DNA of 64,000 nucleotides from Sva-07 sp963716235 (GTDB taxonomy: Bacteria > Actinomycetota > Acidimicrobiia > Acidimicrobiales > Ilumatobacteraceae). The translations under genes and the position numbers were made by a program. The notes beneath the pieces are model-generated. The model did not search any database, was not told where the DNA came from, and worked only from the letters and a program-made list of their open reading frames with translations. The stretch is from positions 62,001-126,000 of the forward strand of contig CAVQTE010000014.1 of assembly GCA_963716235.1 (NCBI GenBank), written 5' to 3'. Below, one piece after another: positions 25,440-33,104 of the stretch. Position 1 is the stretch's first letter; every line of letters starts with the position of its first letter.

Positions 25440-25731
25440 GATCTGGTTCGCGGCGACACCGGGAGGTGATCGACCAGTGCTGGTGCTCACGCGTGATCCC
25501 GTCGCTGATCGGATCGGCGCCGTCGTCGTCGTGGCGTTGACCCGGACGCGCCGCGGTCTTGCGTCTGAGCTCGACTTGACGATTGCTGACGGGGTGCCAA
25601 CAAACAGCGTCGTGAACTTCGACAACATTCACACGATCTCTCGCGAGGCGTTGCGCCGGCGCGTGGCTGCGCTGTCGCCGGCCCGGATGGCCGACGCTTG
25701 TCGGGCCCTCCAGGCCGCAACAGGCTGCTGA
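25426..25731 (+). CDS. MazF/PemK-type toxin (endoribonuclease)
   Basis: This 101-residue protein has the PemK/MazF opening MQRGEIWFAATPGGDRPVLVLTRD, the central strand VVVVALTRTRRGL and SVVNFDNIHTISREAL. The Arg of the RGEIW motif and the later SVVNFDNI segment match the catalytic surface of MazF toxins, which cut single-stranded mRNA at short motifs. The ATG at 25426 lies inside the antitoxin frame; longer in-frame starts would erase the antitoxin overlap pattern. The pair is isolated from its neighbours and could be horizontally acquired. Confidence 0.9.
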   Translation: MQRGEIWFAATPGGDRPVLVLTRDPVADRIGAVVVVALTRTRRGLASELDLTIADGVPTNSVVNFDNIHTISREALRRRVAALSPARMADACRALQAATGC

Positions 25732-25772
25732 CCCAGCGTTCGGCGCCCCCGACTGGCCGTCTCCTCGCGGCA

Positions 25773-26657
25773 CTACCTCGGAGCGAGGGCTTCGAGAAGG
25801 TCCCAGGGAGGGCCCGACCTCGGGCCGTCCGCGCTGTTGACCCCGAGCTGCACCTGCGTCGCCCCGGCGTCGATGTGCTGCTCGATGCGTTCGAGGATCG
25901 CATCGCGATCACCCCAGGCGATGAACGCATCGATCAGACGGTTGCTGCCCCGGCGCGCCCAGTCCGTCTCGTCGAACCCCTGCGCCAGCCACTGGCGCTG
26001 GTAGGCGGGCAACGGCAAGTAGATCGACAAGGCGCGACGGCCCGCCTCACGAGCTGCATCGGCGTCGGTCGTCATGACACACGGGAGCACGACACTCAGC
26101 GCCTTGTCCGGCCCGAGCGTGACACGCGAGTCGCGGGTGTGGTCGGGAAGTTGCATGTACGTGTTGGCGCCGTCGGCCAGATCGGCGGCGACCTTCATCA
26201 TCTGCGGGCCGTGCGCGGCGACGTACACGGGCACGGGTGGCGGGTCGGCGGGTGTGTGCAGCAGGCCACCGGACATCGCCGCCTTCATCTCGGTCAGGTA
26301 CGAACGCATCTTGGCGATCGGTGGTTCCCAGGTGAGCCCGCGGAGCTCTGCAGCAGGCGGGTGCGAGATACCCACCCCGTGGATGAACCGGCCCCCCGAG
26401 AGTTCCGACAGTGTGCGCGCCGCCTGCGCAGAGGCGATCGCGTCTCGGCCGTAGACGTGGGCGATACCGGACGCCACCTTGATGGTGGTGGTGTTGTCGA
26501 GGAGGTACCCGCACGTCACGTAGATCTCACGTCCGAACATGTCGGGGATCCACACCGAGTCGTAGCCCAGCGCCTCCAGGCGACGCACGTAGTCGACGAG
26601 GTCGCCGGGACCCATCATGTCCGCCGGAACGATGACACCACCGATCGACGAGATCAC
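25773..26657 (-). CDS. LLM-class F420-dependent oxidoreductase (MSMEG_4141-like)
   Basis: This 294-residue luciferase-like TIM-barrel protein includes YDSVWIPDMFGRE, GGRFIHGVGISHPPAAELRG and PVYVAAHGPQMMK, as in the F420-dependent subfamily with MSMEG_4141. It starts at GTG 26657, overlapping the hydratase stop by four bases. It lies last in the operon dienelactone hydrolase, enoyl-CoA hydratase, LLM. It probably transfers hydride between F420 and an unknown substrate. Confidence 0.9.
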   Translation of the reverse strand: MISSIGGVIVPADMMGPGDLVDYVRRLEALGYDSVWIPDMFGREIYVTCGYLLDNTTTIKVASGIAHVYGRDAIASAQAARTLSELSGGRFIHGVGISHPPAAELRGLTWEPPIAKMRSYLTEMKAAMSGGLLHTPADPPPVPVYVAAHGPQMMKVAADLADGANTYMQLPDHTRDSRVTLGPDKALSVVLPCVMTTDADAAREAGRRALSIYLPLPAYQRQWLAQGFDETDWARRGSNRLIDAFIAWGDRDAILERIEQHIDAGATQVQLGVNSADGPRSGPPWDLLEALAPR

Positions 26658-27418
26658 TCGACTCCGGTGAACTGTGGTGGGCGGCGTTCGGACATCGCTC
26701 GGGTCCCTTCCCCGAAGTCGGCAGTTCGGCGCAGGCGTTCCTGCTCGGCCAGTTCGTGATCGGTCGCCGCGGCGACGCGGTCGGCGAGGTCACCCCGGAG
26801 GGTCGCCCGGATCGACTGCACGGCGAGCGGCGCCGAGCCGGCGATCTCCCCAGCGAACTCGTGGGCGACCGCGTGCAGCTGATCGAGCGGCACGACCCGG
26901 TCGACGAGGCCGATCGACGCCGCGTCGTCACCGGTGATGCGGCGGCCGGTGTAGAGCAGCTCGGCCGCGTGCTGGCCTCCGACGGCGGCGGGCAGCGTGA
27001 CGCTCAACCCGAAGCCGTGATGGAACCCGAGCCGGGCGAAGTTGGCACTGAACCTCGCCTCGGGCGCGGCGACGCGGAAGTCCGCGGCCATCGCCACGCC
27101 GAGACCGCCACCGATCGCTGCGCCCTGGATGGCGGCGACGATGGGCTTGCGGGTGCGGAACAGCCGCACGGCGGCGCGATACAGGTCACCGGTCGAGTCG
27201 GCGGGGCCGGATGACGCGAAGTCGGCGCCAGCACAGAAGTGCTTGCCGTCGGCCGCCAGCACGATCGCCCGGCACGACGGATCGTCGTCGAGTTCCTCGA
27301 ACGCGTTCGCGAGCTCGGCGATCATCGCTGCCGAGAAGAAGTTGTTCGGAGGCCGGCACAGCGTGACCGTCGCGACGTGGTCGTCGGACGCCGACACCTC
27401 GACGAACGGATCCGCCAT
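26654..27418 (-). CDS. Enoyl-CoA hydratase/isomerase family protein
   Basis: This 254-residue crotonase-fold protein has the CoA/oxyanion motifs ADGKHFCAGADF and QGAAIGGGLGVAMAADFRVA. At the region usually holding the catalytic Glu residues it reads ARLGFHHGFGLSVTLPAAVG, so at least one canonical Glu is replaced and the reaction may be isomerisation or hydration with altered residues. It acts on acyl-CoA in a beta-oxidation-like route. The start at 27418 overlaps the dienelactone hydrolase stop by one base. Confidence 0.92.
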   Translation of the reverse strand: MADPFVEVSASDDHVATVTLCRPPNNFFSAAMIAELANAFEELDDDPSCRAIVLAADGKHFCAGADFASSGPADSTGDLYRAAVRLFRTRKPIVAAIQGAAIGGGLGVAMAADFRVAAPEARFSANFARLGFHHGFGLSVTLPAAVGGQHAAELLYTGRRITGDDAASIGLVDRVVPLDQLHAVAHEFAGEIAGSAPLAVQSIRATLRGDLADRVAAATDHELAEQERLRRTADFGEGTRAMSERRPPQFTGVE

Positions 27419-28146
27419 CAGCGCAGGTTCCGGTCGAACAGGTCGAGCATCGCCGACCAGTGTCGGGCGTCGGCCGCTGCGTCGTAGGCGGGCCGGTCGT
27501 CGAACGCGAAACCGTGATGTGTCCCCCAGTACCGCTCCAGTCGGCCCCGAACGTTCGCCGCCTGCATCGCCGCCTCGAAGTGGTCGACCATCTCGAGGGG
27601 GACGTAGTCGTCGTGCTCGGCACAGCCGACGTACAGCTCGCCGGTGATCTCCCCGAGCCGAAGGTGCGGCGAATCGGAGGCGTCCACGTGGAGGCGCACG
27701 CCGTAGAACGAGGCGGCGGCCTTCACCTGCTCGGGGTACTCGGCCGCGACCCAGATCGAGAACGGCCCGCTCATGCAGTAACCGACACACCCGACGTGGG
27801 AGGTGTCGGCTGCGGCGTCACGGGAGGCGTGTGCGAGCAGCGCCCCGCCGTCACGGCCGACCTTGCGGTTGCCGAGGTTGCCCATCAGGTCGACCATCTG
27901 CCGGAACGACTCCTTGCTGGCGAAGTCGAGCTGGAACTCCGAGGTGGTGCGGTAGTAGAGGTTGGGCAGCATCACGTAGTACCCGTTGGAGGCGATGCGG
28001 CGGGCCATGTCGTGCAACAGCGGGCGCTTGCCCGGCGCGTCCATCAGGAACAGCACGACCGGATGGGGACCGTCGCCGCCGGGATGCACGATGAACGTCC
28101 CCATCATCCCGTCGTCGGTCGCGACCTCGACCTCGGCTTCGAACAT
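27418..28146 (-). CDS. Dienelactone hydrolase family protein
   Basis: This 242-residue alpha/beta-hydrolase has the Cys nucleophile in GYCMSG (Cys124), the Asp near residue 180 in AEHDDYVP and the His in HHGF near 211, the Cys-Asp-His triad of dienelactone hydrolases. Such enzymes open lactones such as 4-carboxymethylenebutenolide to maleylacetate. It is first in the operon with the hydratase and LLM protein. Its promoter has TACGGT seven bases before the ATG, a likely leaderless start, and is part of a large inverted repeat shared with the divergent acyl-CoA dehydrogenase. Confidence 0.92.
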   Translation of the reverse strand: MFEAEVEVATDDGMMGTFIVHPGGDGPHPVVLFLMDAPGKRPLLHDMARRIASNGYYVMLPNLYYRTTSEFQLDFASKESFRQMVDLMGNLGNRKVGRDGGALLAHASRDAAADTSHVGCVGYCMSGPFSIWVAAEYPEQVKAAASFYGVRLHVDASDSPHLRLGEITGELYVGCAEHDDYVPLEMVDHFEAAMQAANVRGRLERYWGTHHGFAFDDRPAYDAAADARHWSAMLDLFDRNLR

Positions 28147-28152
28147 GCCCGA

Positions 28153-28209
28153 GACCGTACTCAGCCTGTCGTTCCGGACCCGACCCCGAAAGACAGGCTG
28201 GGTACGGTC
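28153..28209. promoter_or_regulatory. Large inverted repeat with back-to-back promoters
   Basis: Arms 28153-28170 and 28192-28209 pair at 17 of 18 positions around a 21-base spacer. Each arm carries a TACGGT -10 element pointing outward, seven bases before the dienelactone hydrolase ATG and eight bases before the acyl-CoA dehydrogenase GTG. The symmetry suggests one regulator and equal leaderless expression of both operons. Confidence 0.65.
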
Positions 28210-28216
28210 GGGATCC

Positions 28217-29479
28217 GTGACAGAGACACAGCCAACCGAGACACAGCCAACCGAGGCGGAGCTACGGACCGAGGTGCAAGCGTGGCTGCAGGCCAACTGG
28301 GATCCCGACCTCCCCCTCGTGGAGTGGCGGAGACTGCTCGCCGACGCCGGCTGGGCGGTCCCGTCGTGGCCGAGACAATGGCACGGACGTGGTCTTCCGG
28401 CGTGGGCGGACAAGCTCGTCGCCGACGAACTCCGACGCCTCGGCGCCGTCGGGACACCGCTCGGTGCGGGCATGTCGCTCGCCGCGCCCACGATCGTCAC
28501 ACACGGCACCGACGAGCTGCGCTCGCGCATCCTGCGTCCGACGATCACCGGCGAGGTGACATGGACCCAACTGTTCAGCGAGCCCGGTGCCGGGTCCGAT
28601 CTCGCCGGGCTCAGCACCACCGCCGTACGCGACGGCGACGACTGGGTCGTCAACGGCCAGAAGGTCTGGAACACGAGCGCCCATCACGCCGACTACGGCA
28701 TGCTCGTGGCGCGCACCGACTGGGACGTCCCCAAGCACCAGGGCATCAGCTACTTCGTCCTGCCGATGGACCAGCCCGGCGTCGAGGTCCGCCCGATCCT
28801 GCAGATGAACCGGCACTCATCGTTCAACGAGGTGTTCCTGACCGACGCTCGTGTCCCGGCTGCCAATCTGGTCGGCGACCTCGGTGACGGTTGGCGGGTG
28901 GCGAGGACGACGCTGATGCACGAGCGGACGTTCGCCACGCTGCGACGGCCGTCGTTCGCTGACAGCGGCAGCGGTCGGACGATCGAGGAAGCCGCCACCG
29001 AAGCCGCCGATCATTTCGCGACCTACGCGTGGTACCCGCAGCGAGCCGGACGTGCCGACCTCGTCACCGAACGGGCGCGGCACTTCGGACGAGCCGAGGA
29101 TCCCGTGGTCCGCCAGGCGATCGCCGAGCTTGTGTCCGTTCAACGCACGAACGAGTGGACCGCCGAGCGCGCTCGCGCGGCACGAGCACTCGGGCGGGCC
29201 CCCGGACCCGAGGGTTCCCTCGGCAAGCTCGGCGCGAGCGAGGTCGCCCGACGCTCAGCTCGTGTTCACGGTCTCATCGCCGGCGCACAGGCGATGCTGA
29301 CGACCGGAGCCGACGAAGTCGATTCCGTGATCGCCGAGGTGCTCGTGTCCACCCCTGCGCAGTCGATCGCCGGGGGTACCGACGAGATCCAGCACAACAT
29401 CATCGGCGAGAACATCCTCGGGCTCCCGAGGGAGCCGAACACCGATCGTGACATCGCTTTCCGCGACGTGCCACGCTGA
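28217..29479 (+). CDS. Acyl-CoA dehydrogenase family protein
   Basis: This 420-residue flavoprotein has the FAD/substrate motif TQLFSEPGAGSDLAGLSTTAV, NGQKVWNTSAHHADYGML, the GDGWRVA loop and the C-terminal IAGGTDEIQHNIIGENILGLPRE. It oxidises an acyl-CoA at alpha-beta and passes electrons to electron-transfer flavoprotein. The N-terminus begins with a tandem ETQPTETQPTE from a 15-base direct repeat. The GTG start at 28217 fits the TACGGT -10 eight bases upstream. It converges with the nitroreductase, three bases away. Confidence 0.93.
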   Translation: MTETQPTETQPTEAELRTEVQAWLQANWDPDLPLVEWRRLLADAGWAVPSWPRQWHGRGLPAWADKLVADELRRLGAVGTPLGAGMSLAAPTIVTHGTDELRSRILRPTITGEVTWTQLFSEPGAGSDLAGLSTTAVRDGDDWVVNGQKVWNTSAHHADYGMLVARTDWDVPKHQGISYFVLPMDQPGVEVRPILQMNRHSSFNEVFLTDARVPAANLVGDLGDGWRVARTTLMHERTFATLRRPSFADSGSGRTIEEAATEAADHFATYAWYPQRAGRADLVTERARHFGRAEDPVVRQAIAELVSVQRTNEWTAERARAARALGRAPGPEGSLGKLGASEVARRSARVHGLIAGAQAMLTTGADEVDSVIAEVLVSTPAQSIAGGTDEIQHNIIGENILGLPREPNTDRDIAFRDVPR

Positions 29480-29482
29480 TCG

Positions 29483-30121
29483 CTACGACCACTCGTTCCA
29501 GCGGATGAACTCCTCCGCCGGCGGCCGCTTGGCGGGCTTGAAGTCGGTGCCGATCGTGTACGCCACCGGGAACAGACCGGCCTGGCTGTAGTCGTCGTAA
29601 GGGATCCCGAGGAGCTCGGAGATCTCGCGTTCGTTCTGCAGGCTCAGGGAGGTCCAGGCCGAGCCCAGCCCGCGCTCGCGCAATGCGAGCATGAAGCTCC
29701 AGACTGCCGGCAGGATGCCACCCCAGCGCGAGGCCTGACGCCACGACGGCGTCCCCTCGTCCATGCGGTCGGCGAGCAACGGGATCACGAGCACCGGCAC
29801 CTCGTGGAGGTGCTCGGCGAGGTACCGGGCCGACTGGTTCACGCGATCGGCCTGAGAGCCGGCCGGAGGCTCCGGTGCACCCTCGTATGCCGCGGCGAAG
29901 TTCGTTCGGTAGATGTCGGCGATCACGCGCTTCTTCTCCGCGTCCTCGATCAACATCCATCGCCAGCGCTGCGAGTTGGAGCCGGTCGGTGACTGGTGAG
30001 CGATGTCGACGCACTCGACCAGCACCTCACGCGGCACCGGGCGAGTCAGATCGAGCCGCTTGCGCACGGCCCGTGTCGTGGTGAGGACCTCGTCGGCGCT
30101 CAGTCCGAGCTTCTCCGTCAC
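29483..30121 (-). CDS. Nitroreductase-family protein
   Basis: This 212-residue protein has the nitroreductase fold: RAVRKRLD near the N-terminus, HQSPTGSNSQRWRWMLIED for FMN phosphate and substrate contacts, and RERGLGSAWTSLSL with LLGIPYDDY near the end. It would reduce nitro groups, quinones or enones with NAD(P)H and FMN. I choose the GTG at 30121, which overlaps the preceding stop by four bases; an ATG at 30151 would extend it by ten residues. It is co-transcribed with the split-barrel protein upstream. Confidence 0.9.
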   Translation of the reverse strand: MTEKLGLSADEVLTTTRAVRKRLDLTRPVPREVLVECVDIAHQSPTGSNSQRWRWMLIEDAEKKRVIADIYRTNFAAAYEGAPEPPAGSQADRVNQSARYLAEHLHEVPVLVIPLLADRMDEGTPSWRQASRWGGILPAVWSFMLALRERGLGSAWTSLSLQNEREISELLGIPYDDYSQAGLFPVAYTIGTDFKPAKRPPAEEFIRWNEWS

Positions 30122-30639
30122 GAAGTTGCGTCCTTCTGAGCTCTCATCCACTCGGCTGTCGCCTTGCCCATCTTCTGGCCGTCGTAGCCGATGCGCTGGG
30201 TCGGCTCGACCTCGAGGATGACGCGGCGCGGCGAGTCGAGGAACTTCTCGAAGATCTTGGCGCCCTCGACATCGTCACCGCGGATCGCCTTCGCGAGCGC
30301 CGGGTAGAACCAGTCCTTGGTCTCCTGGTCGTCACGAACGATGCACGTACCCTTGTACGTCACCGTCTTGTTGCGGGCCATCTTCGAGCCCGTCGACGTG
30401 ACGACGATGCAGACACGCGGGTCGCGACGCACCGCGCTGATGCGAGCCCGCTGGCTGGACGCGGTCAGCCAGAACTTCCCATCGACGAAGACGTACGACA
30501 TGATCACGCCGACGGGCCAGCCCTCCTTGTTCGACCAGATGAAGGTGCACTCGTTCTGGGCATCGAGCATCTCCATCTCGTCGTCGGCGTCGAGGCCGAA
30601 CACGGTGACGTCTTCGTAGTTCTCCGGATGTTCGCTCAT
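30118..30639 (-). CDS. Pyridoxamine-5'-phosphate-oxidase-fold (split beta-barrel) protein
   Basis: This 173-residue protein has the split-barrel layout with ECTFIWSNKEGWPVGVIMSYVF, FWLTASSQRARI and RRDPRVCIVVTS. Related actinobacterial PPOX-fold proteins bind F420 or FMN and reduce quinone-like or biliverdin-like compounds. It is a paralogue of the protein at 54055-54621, with similar YKGT and DWFYPALAKA segments. It starts an operon with the nitroreductase. Confidence 0.88.
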   Translation of the reverse strand: MSEHPENYEDVTVFGLDADDEMEMLDAQNECTFIWSNKEGWPVGVIMSYVFVDGKFWLTASSQRARISAVRRDPRVCIVVTSTGSKMARNKTVTYKGTCIVRDDQETKDWFYPALAKAIRGDDVEGAKIFEKFLDSPRRVILEVEPTQRIGYDGQKMGKATAEWMRAQKDATS

Positions 30640-30685
30640 GCCCGCACCGTACGGCGCGAAGGACGCACCCGACGATGCAGAGCGA

Positions 30686-31975
30686 TCAGGCGGGTTCGAA
30701 GCGCAGCGGCAGTTCCTTCATCGGGAACAGGATGAAGCTCGGCTCGTGGACCGGCGACACGAGTGGTCGCGCCAGTTCGATCGACGACGTGCGCTGCAAC
30801 CATTGCGTGAAGCCACTGACGAGTTCCTGGCGGGCGAGCGCACTGCCCACGCAGAAGTGCGGGCCGACGCCGAACGCGAGGTGCTGCGGATTGCGGGGCC
30901 GGTCGATGTCGAACTCGTCGGCGTGGTCGAACACCGATGCGTCGCGATTGGCGGCGGCGTAACGAATCATCACCATCGCTCCCTCGGGGATCACGACACC
31001 GCCGACCTCGACGTCGCGCGTGGCCCGCCGGGCGAGCCCCTGTACGGGGCTCTCGTAGCGCAGGACCTCCTCGATGAACCGCGGGACGAGTGACAGGTCT
31101 CGACGGACCCGCTCCTGCACGTCCGGGTAGCGGGTGAGCAGCCACATCCCATGGTTCAACGCGCTCGTGGTGGTCTCGAACCCGCCGGTGACCAGCTGGT
31201 GCATGAGGTTCTGCAACTCGGCGACGCTCAGCGGCTCGACGCCGTCTTCGTCCTCGTGGGCGTGGACGAGCGTGGAGATCAGGTCGTCGGTTGGCTCGGC
31301 GCGCCGGGCCTCGAACACCGCCGCGAGATGATGCTGGGCTTCGAGTTCGATCTCGACGGTCTCCAGCACCTCGTCGTCGGTCAACGGGCGCATGGCCAAC
31401 GCCAGCATGGCGCCGGCCCAGCGGTTGAAGCGATGGATCTCGGAGCTGTCGAGACCGAGCTCCTCGGCGATGATGATGCCCGGCAGCGGCATCGCGAAAT
31501 CGAGGTTGAACTCACACTCCCCGCGCTCCATCAACCCGTCGATCAAGCCGCGAGTGACGTCGTCGATGTGGCCGGCCATGTCGGCAATGCGACGTGGGAG
31601 GAACGCCTTCGCGACGAGGCGGCGGTAATCGGTGTGGATGGGCGGATCGGTGCGCTGCAGCGTTTCGACGTGACCCCACCCGCGTTCGCGGAGGATCTCC
31701 TGGTAGCGCCGGGCGTTGTCGACCTGCAGCCCCTTCTTGGTTCCGCCGCCGCGGCCGCTGCTCGAGAACAGGTCCGGGTTGGTGAGCACGAAGCGCACGT
31801 CCTCGTACCGGGTGACCATGACGGCCCCGATCTCGGGCATCGGGAACACGGGGCACTGTTCGTGGAGCTCTTGGTAGAAGTCCCACGGGTCGTCTTGGAT
31901 CGCTGGATCGAGCATCGTGTGATCGACGGGACATGCGAGTGCGCCGATGCGGTCCTCGAGTGTGAGCTCTGCCAT
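30686..31975 (-). CDS. Cytochrome P450
   Basis: This 429-residue soluble P450 has the I-helix motif GGFETTTSA, ExxR in EEVLRYES and the heme loop HLAFGVGPHFCVGSAL. The N-terminal half shows PIHTDYRRLVAKAF, typical of actinobacterial class I P450s acting on steroids, terpenoids or fatty acids. A Met at 31984 is possible, but the Met at 31975 has the better-spaced GGAAG. It is divergent from the cyclic-nucleotide-binding gene, with a CRP-type site in between. Confidence 0.94.
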   Translation of the reverse strand: MAELTLEDRIGALACPVDHTMLDPAIQDDPWDFYQELHEQCPVFPMPEIGAVMVTRYEDVRFVLTNPDLFSSSGRGGGTKKGLQVDNARRYQEILRERGWGHVETLQRTDPPIHTDYRRLVAKAFLPRRIADMAGHIDDVTRGLIDGLMERGECEFNLDFAMPLPGIIIAEELGLDSSEIHRFNRWAGAMLALAMRPLTDDEVLETVEIELEAQHHLAAVFEARRAEPTDDLISTLVHAHEDEDGVEPLSVAELQNLMHQLVTGGFETTTSALNHGMWLLTRYPDVQERVRRDLSLVPRFIEEVLRYESPVQGLARRATRDVEVGGVVIPEGAMVMIRYAAANRDASVFDHADEFDIDRPRNPQHLAFGVGPHFCVGSALARQELVSGFTQWLQRTSSIELARPLVSPVHEPSFILFPMKELPLRFEPA

Positions 31976-32065
31976 GGCGGGCATTCTTCCAGGCGGCGAA
32001 CGCCAACCTCGGAGCCGGGTCGCAACACCGCCGGAACTGATCACCGAAAACGATTCATGACTCCG

Positions 32066-32081
32066 AGTGATCTGTGTCACA
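32066..32081. promoter_or_regulatory. CRP-type binding site
   Basis: AGTGATCTGTGTCACA contains GTGA-N6-TCAC, the CRP/FNR-family palindrome. It lies 90 bases upstream of the P450 start and 116 bases upstream of the cyclic-nucleotide-binding gene, in the 222-base divergent gap. Actinobacterial cAMP receptor proteins bind related GTGNNA-type sites. Confidence 0.6.
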
Positions 32082-32197
32082 GATGGGAATGTCGACGCGA
32101 TCACGTACGTTGCCCCTATCGCCGCTACGAGCGGGACTGCCTCCAGTCAACCTTCTCCTTCAACTCCACCTCCCCGGAAAGCAGAACCAGGAACGAC

Positions 32198-32641
32198 ATG
32201 TTCACCACCAAGCCCCGCATCCCTTCAGCACTCCTCGCCAGTGACTTGGCCGCCGCCGTCCCCACCGTTGAACTCGAGACGCTGGATCGCCTCGCCACCA
32301 CCATCTGGCTCGATGCCGGTGAGCAGATCGTCGCGAAGAACGGCTTCGGACGAGAGTGCTTCGTGGTGATCGAGGGCGAGTTCAAGGTCGAGCGCGACGA
32401 CCTGACGGTCATCGTCGGCCCCGGCAGCATCCTCGGCGAGATGGCGCTGCTGACCCTCAAGCCGCGGACCGCATCGGTCACGGCGACCACCGACTCGAGC
32501 GTGTACGTGCTCACCCGTGCGGAGTTCGCAACGCTGCTCGACACCTGCCCGCACATCGCGCAGTACGTGCTCGACGGCGCTGCCCGCCGCGGGCCGCCTG
32601 AGCCGACGGGCTCAATGATCCGGTCCGACCTACTCTCGTAG
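32198..32641 (+). CDS. Stand-alone cyclic-nucleotide-binding domain protein
   Basis: This 147-residue protein consists of one cNMP-binding domain: GRECFVVIEGEFKV, the beta-turn VGPGSILGEMALL and the phosphate-binding PRTASVTA with the Glu and Arg expected for ligand binding. No DNA-binding domain or enzyme domain is attached. It may sense cAMP or cGMP and act on a partner protein. AGGA lies before the ATG at 32198. The upstream CRP-type site suggests its expression is itself cAMP-controlled. Confidence 0.88.
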   Translation: MFTTKPRIPSALLASDLAAAVPTVELETLDRLATTIWLDAGEQIVAKNGFGRECFVVIEGEFKVERDDLTVIVGPGSILGEMALLTLKPRTASVTATTDSSVYVLTRAEFATLLDTCPHIAQYVLDGAARRGPPEPTGSMIRSDLLS

Positions 32642-32690
32642 GCGACGACCCTCGGTGACGAGGTCCCTCCGCACGAAGATCGGAGCCGCC

Positions 32691-33025
32691 GTGAATCCAG
32701 ACGTCGACAGCTACATGAGCCGGTCACACGCCTGGCCTGAGGAGATGGCCGAGCTGCGGCCGATCTTGCGCGTCGAGGAGGCCATCGCCGTCGAGATGTC
32801 GGGCCTCGAGGTCGCCCCCCGCCCGAGCTCGTCCTGGTCGAGGAACTTCGGCAGCGACTCGACGACGACCCGGCACTGCGGACTGCGTTCGAGGCGCTGA
32901 CACCCGGTCGGCAGCGTGAGTACAACCTGATCATCGCCGACGCCACGCAAGCCGCAACCCGGGTGGGGCGGGTCGACAAGTACGCCCCGAAAATCCTCGA
33001 GGGCAAGGGTCTCCGCGACCACTGA
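32691..33025 (+). pseudogene. Remnant of YdeI/OmpD-associated (DUF1801-type) protein
   Basis: The GTG start gives a typical N-terminus (VNPDVDSYMSRSHAWPEEM), but the sequence jumps after residue 27 to VEEAIAVEMSGLEVAP, near the C-terminal third of the family. About 75 to 80 residues of the usual middle are absent. A frame change then occurs in the C-rich run at about 32814-32824, after which the C-terminus is clear (EALTPGRQREYN, KYAPKILEGKGLRDH). An internal deletion plus a frameshift makes this a decayed gene. Residual conservation of both ends suggests recent decay. Confidence 0.8.
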
Positions 33026-33104
33026 ACGCGCCACAGGAGACTCCGAGCCGACTGCCTCCGAGATCGGGGGAACCCTGCGACACCCCCTCGTCATGATAGG
33101 GGGT

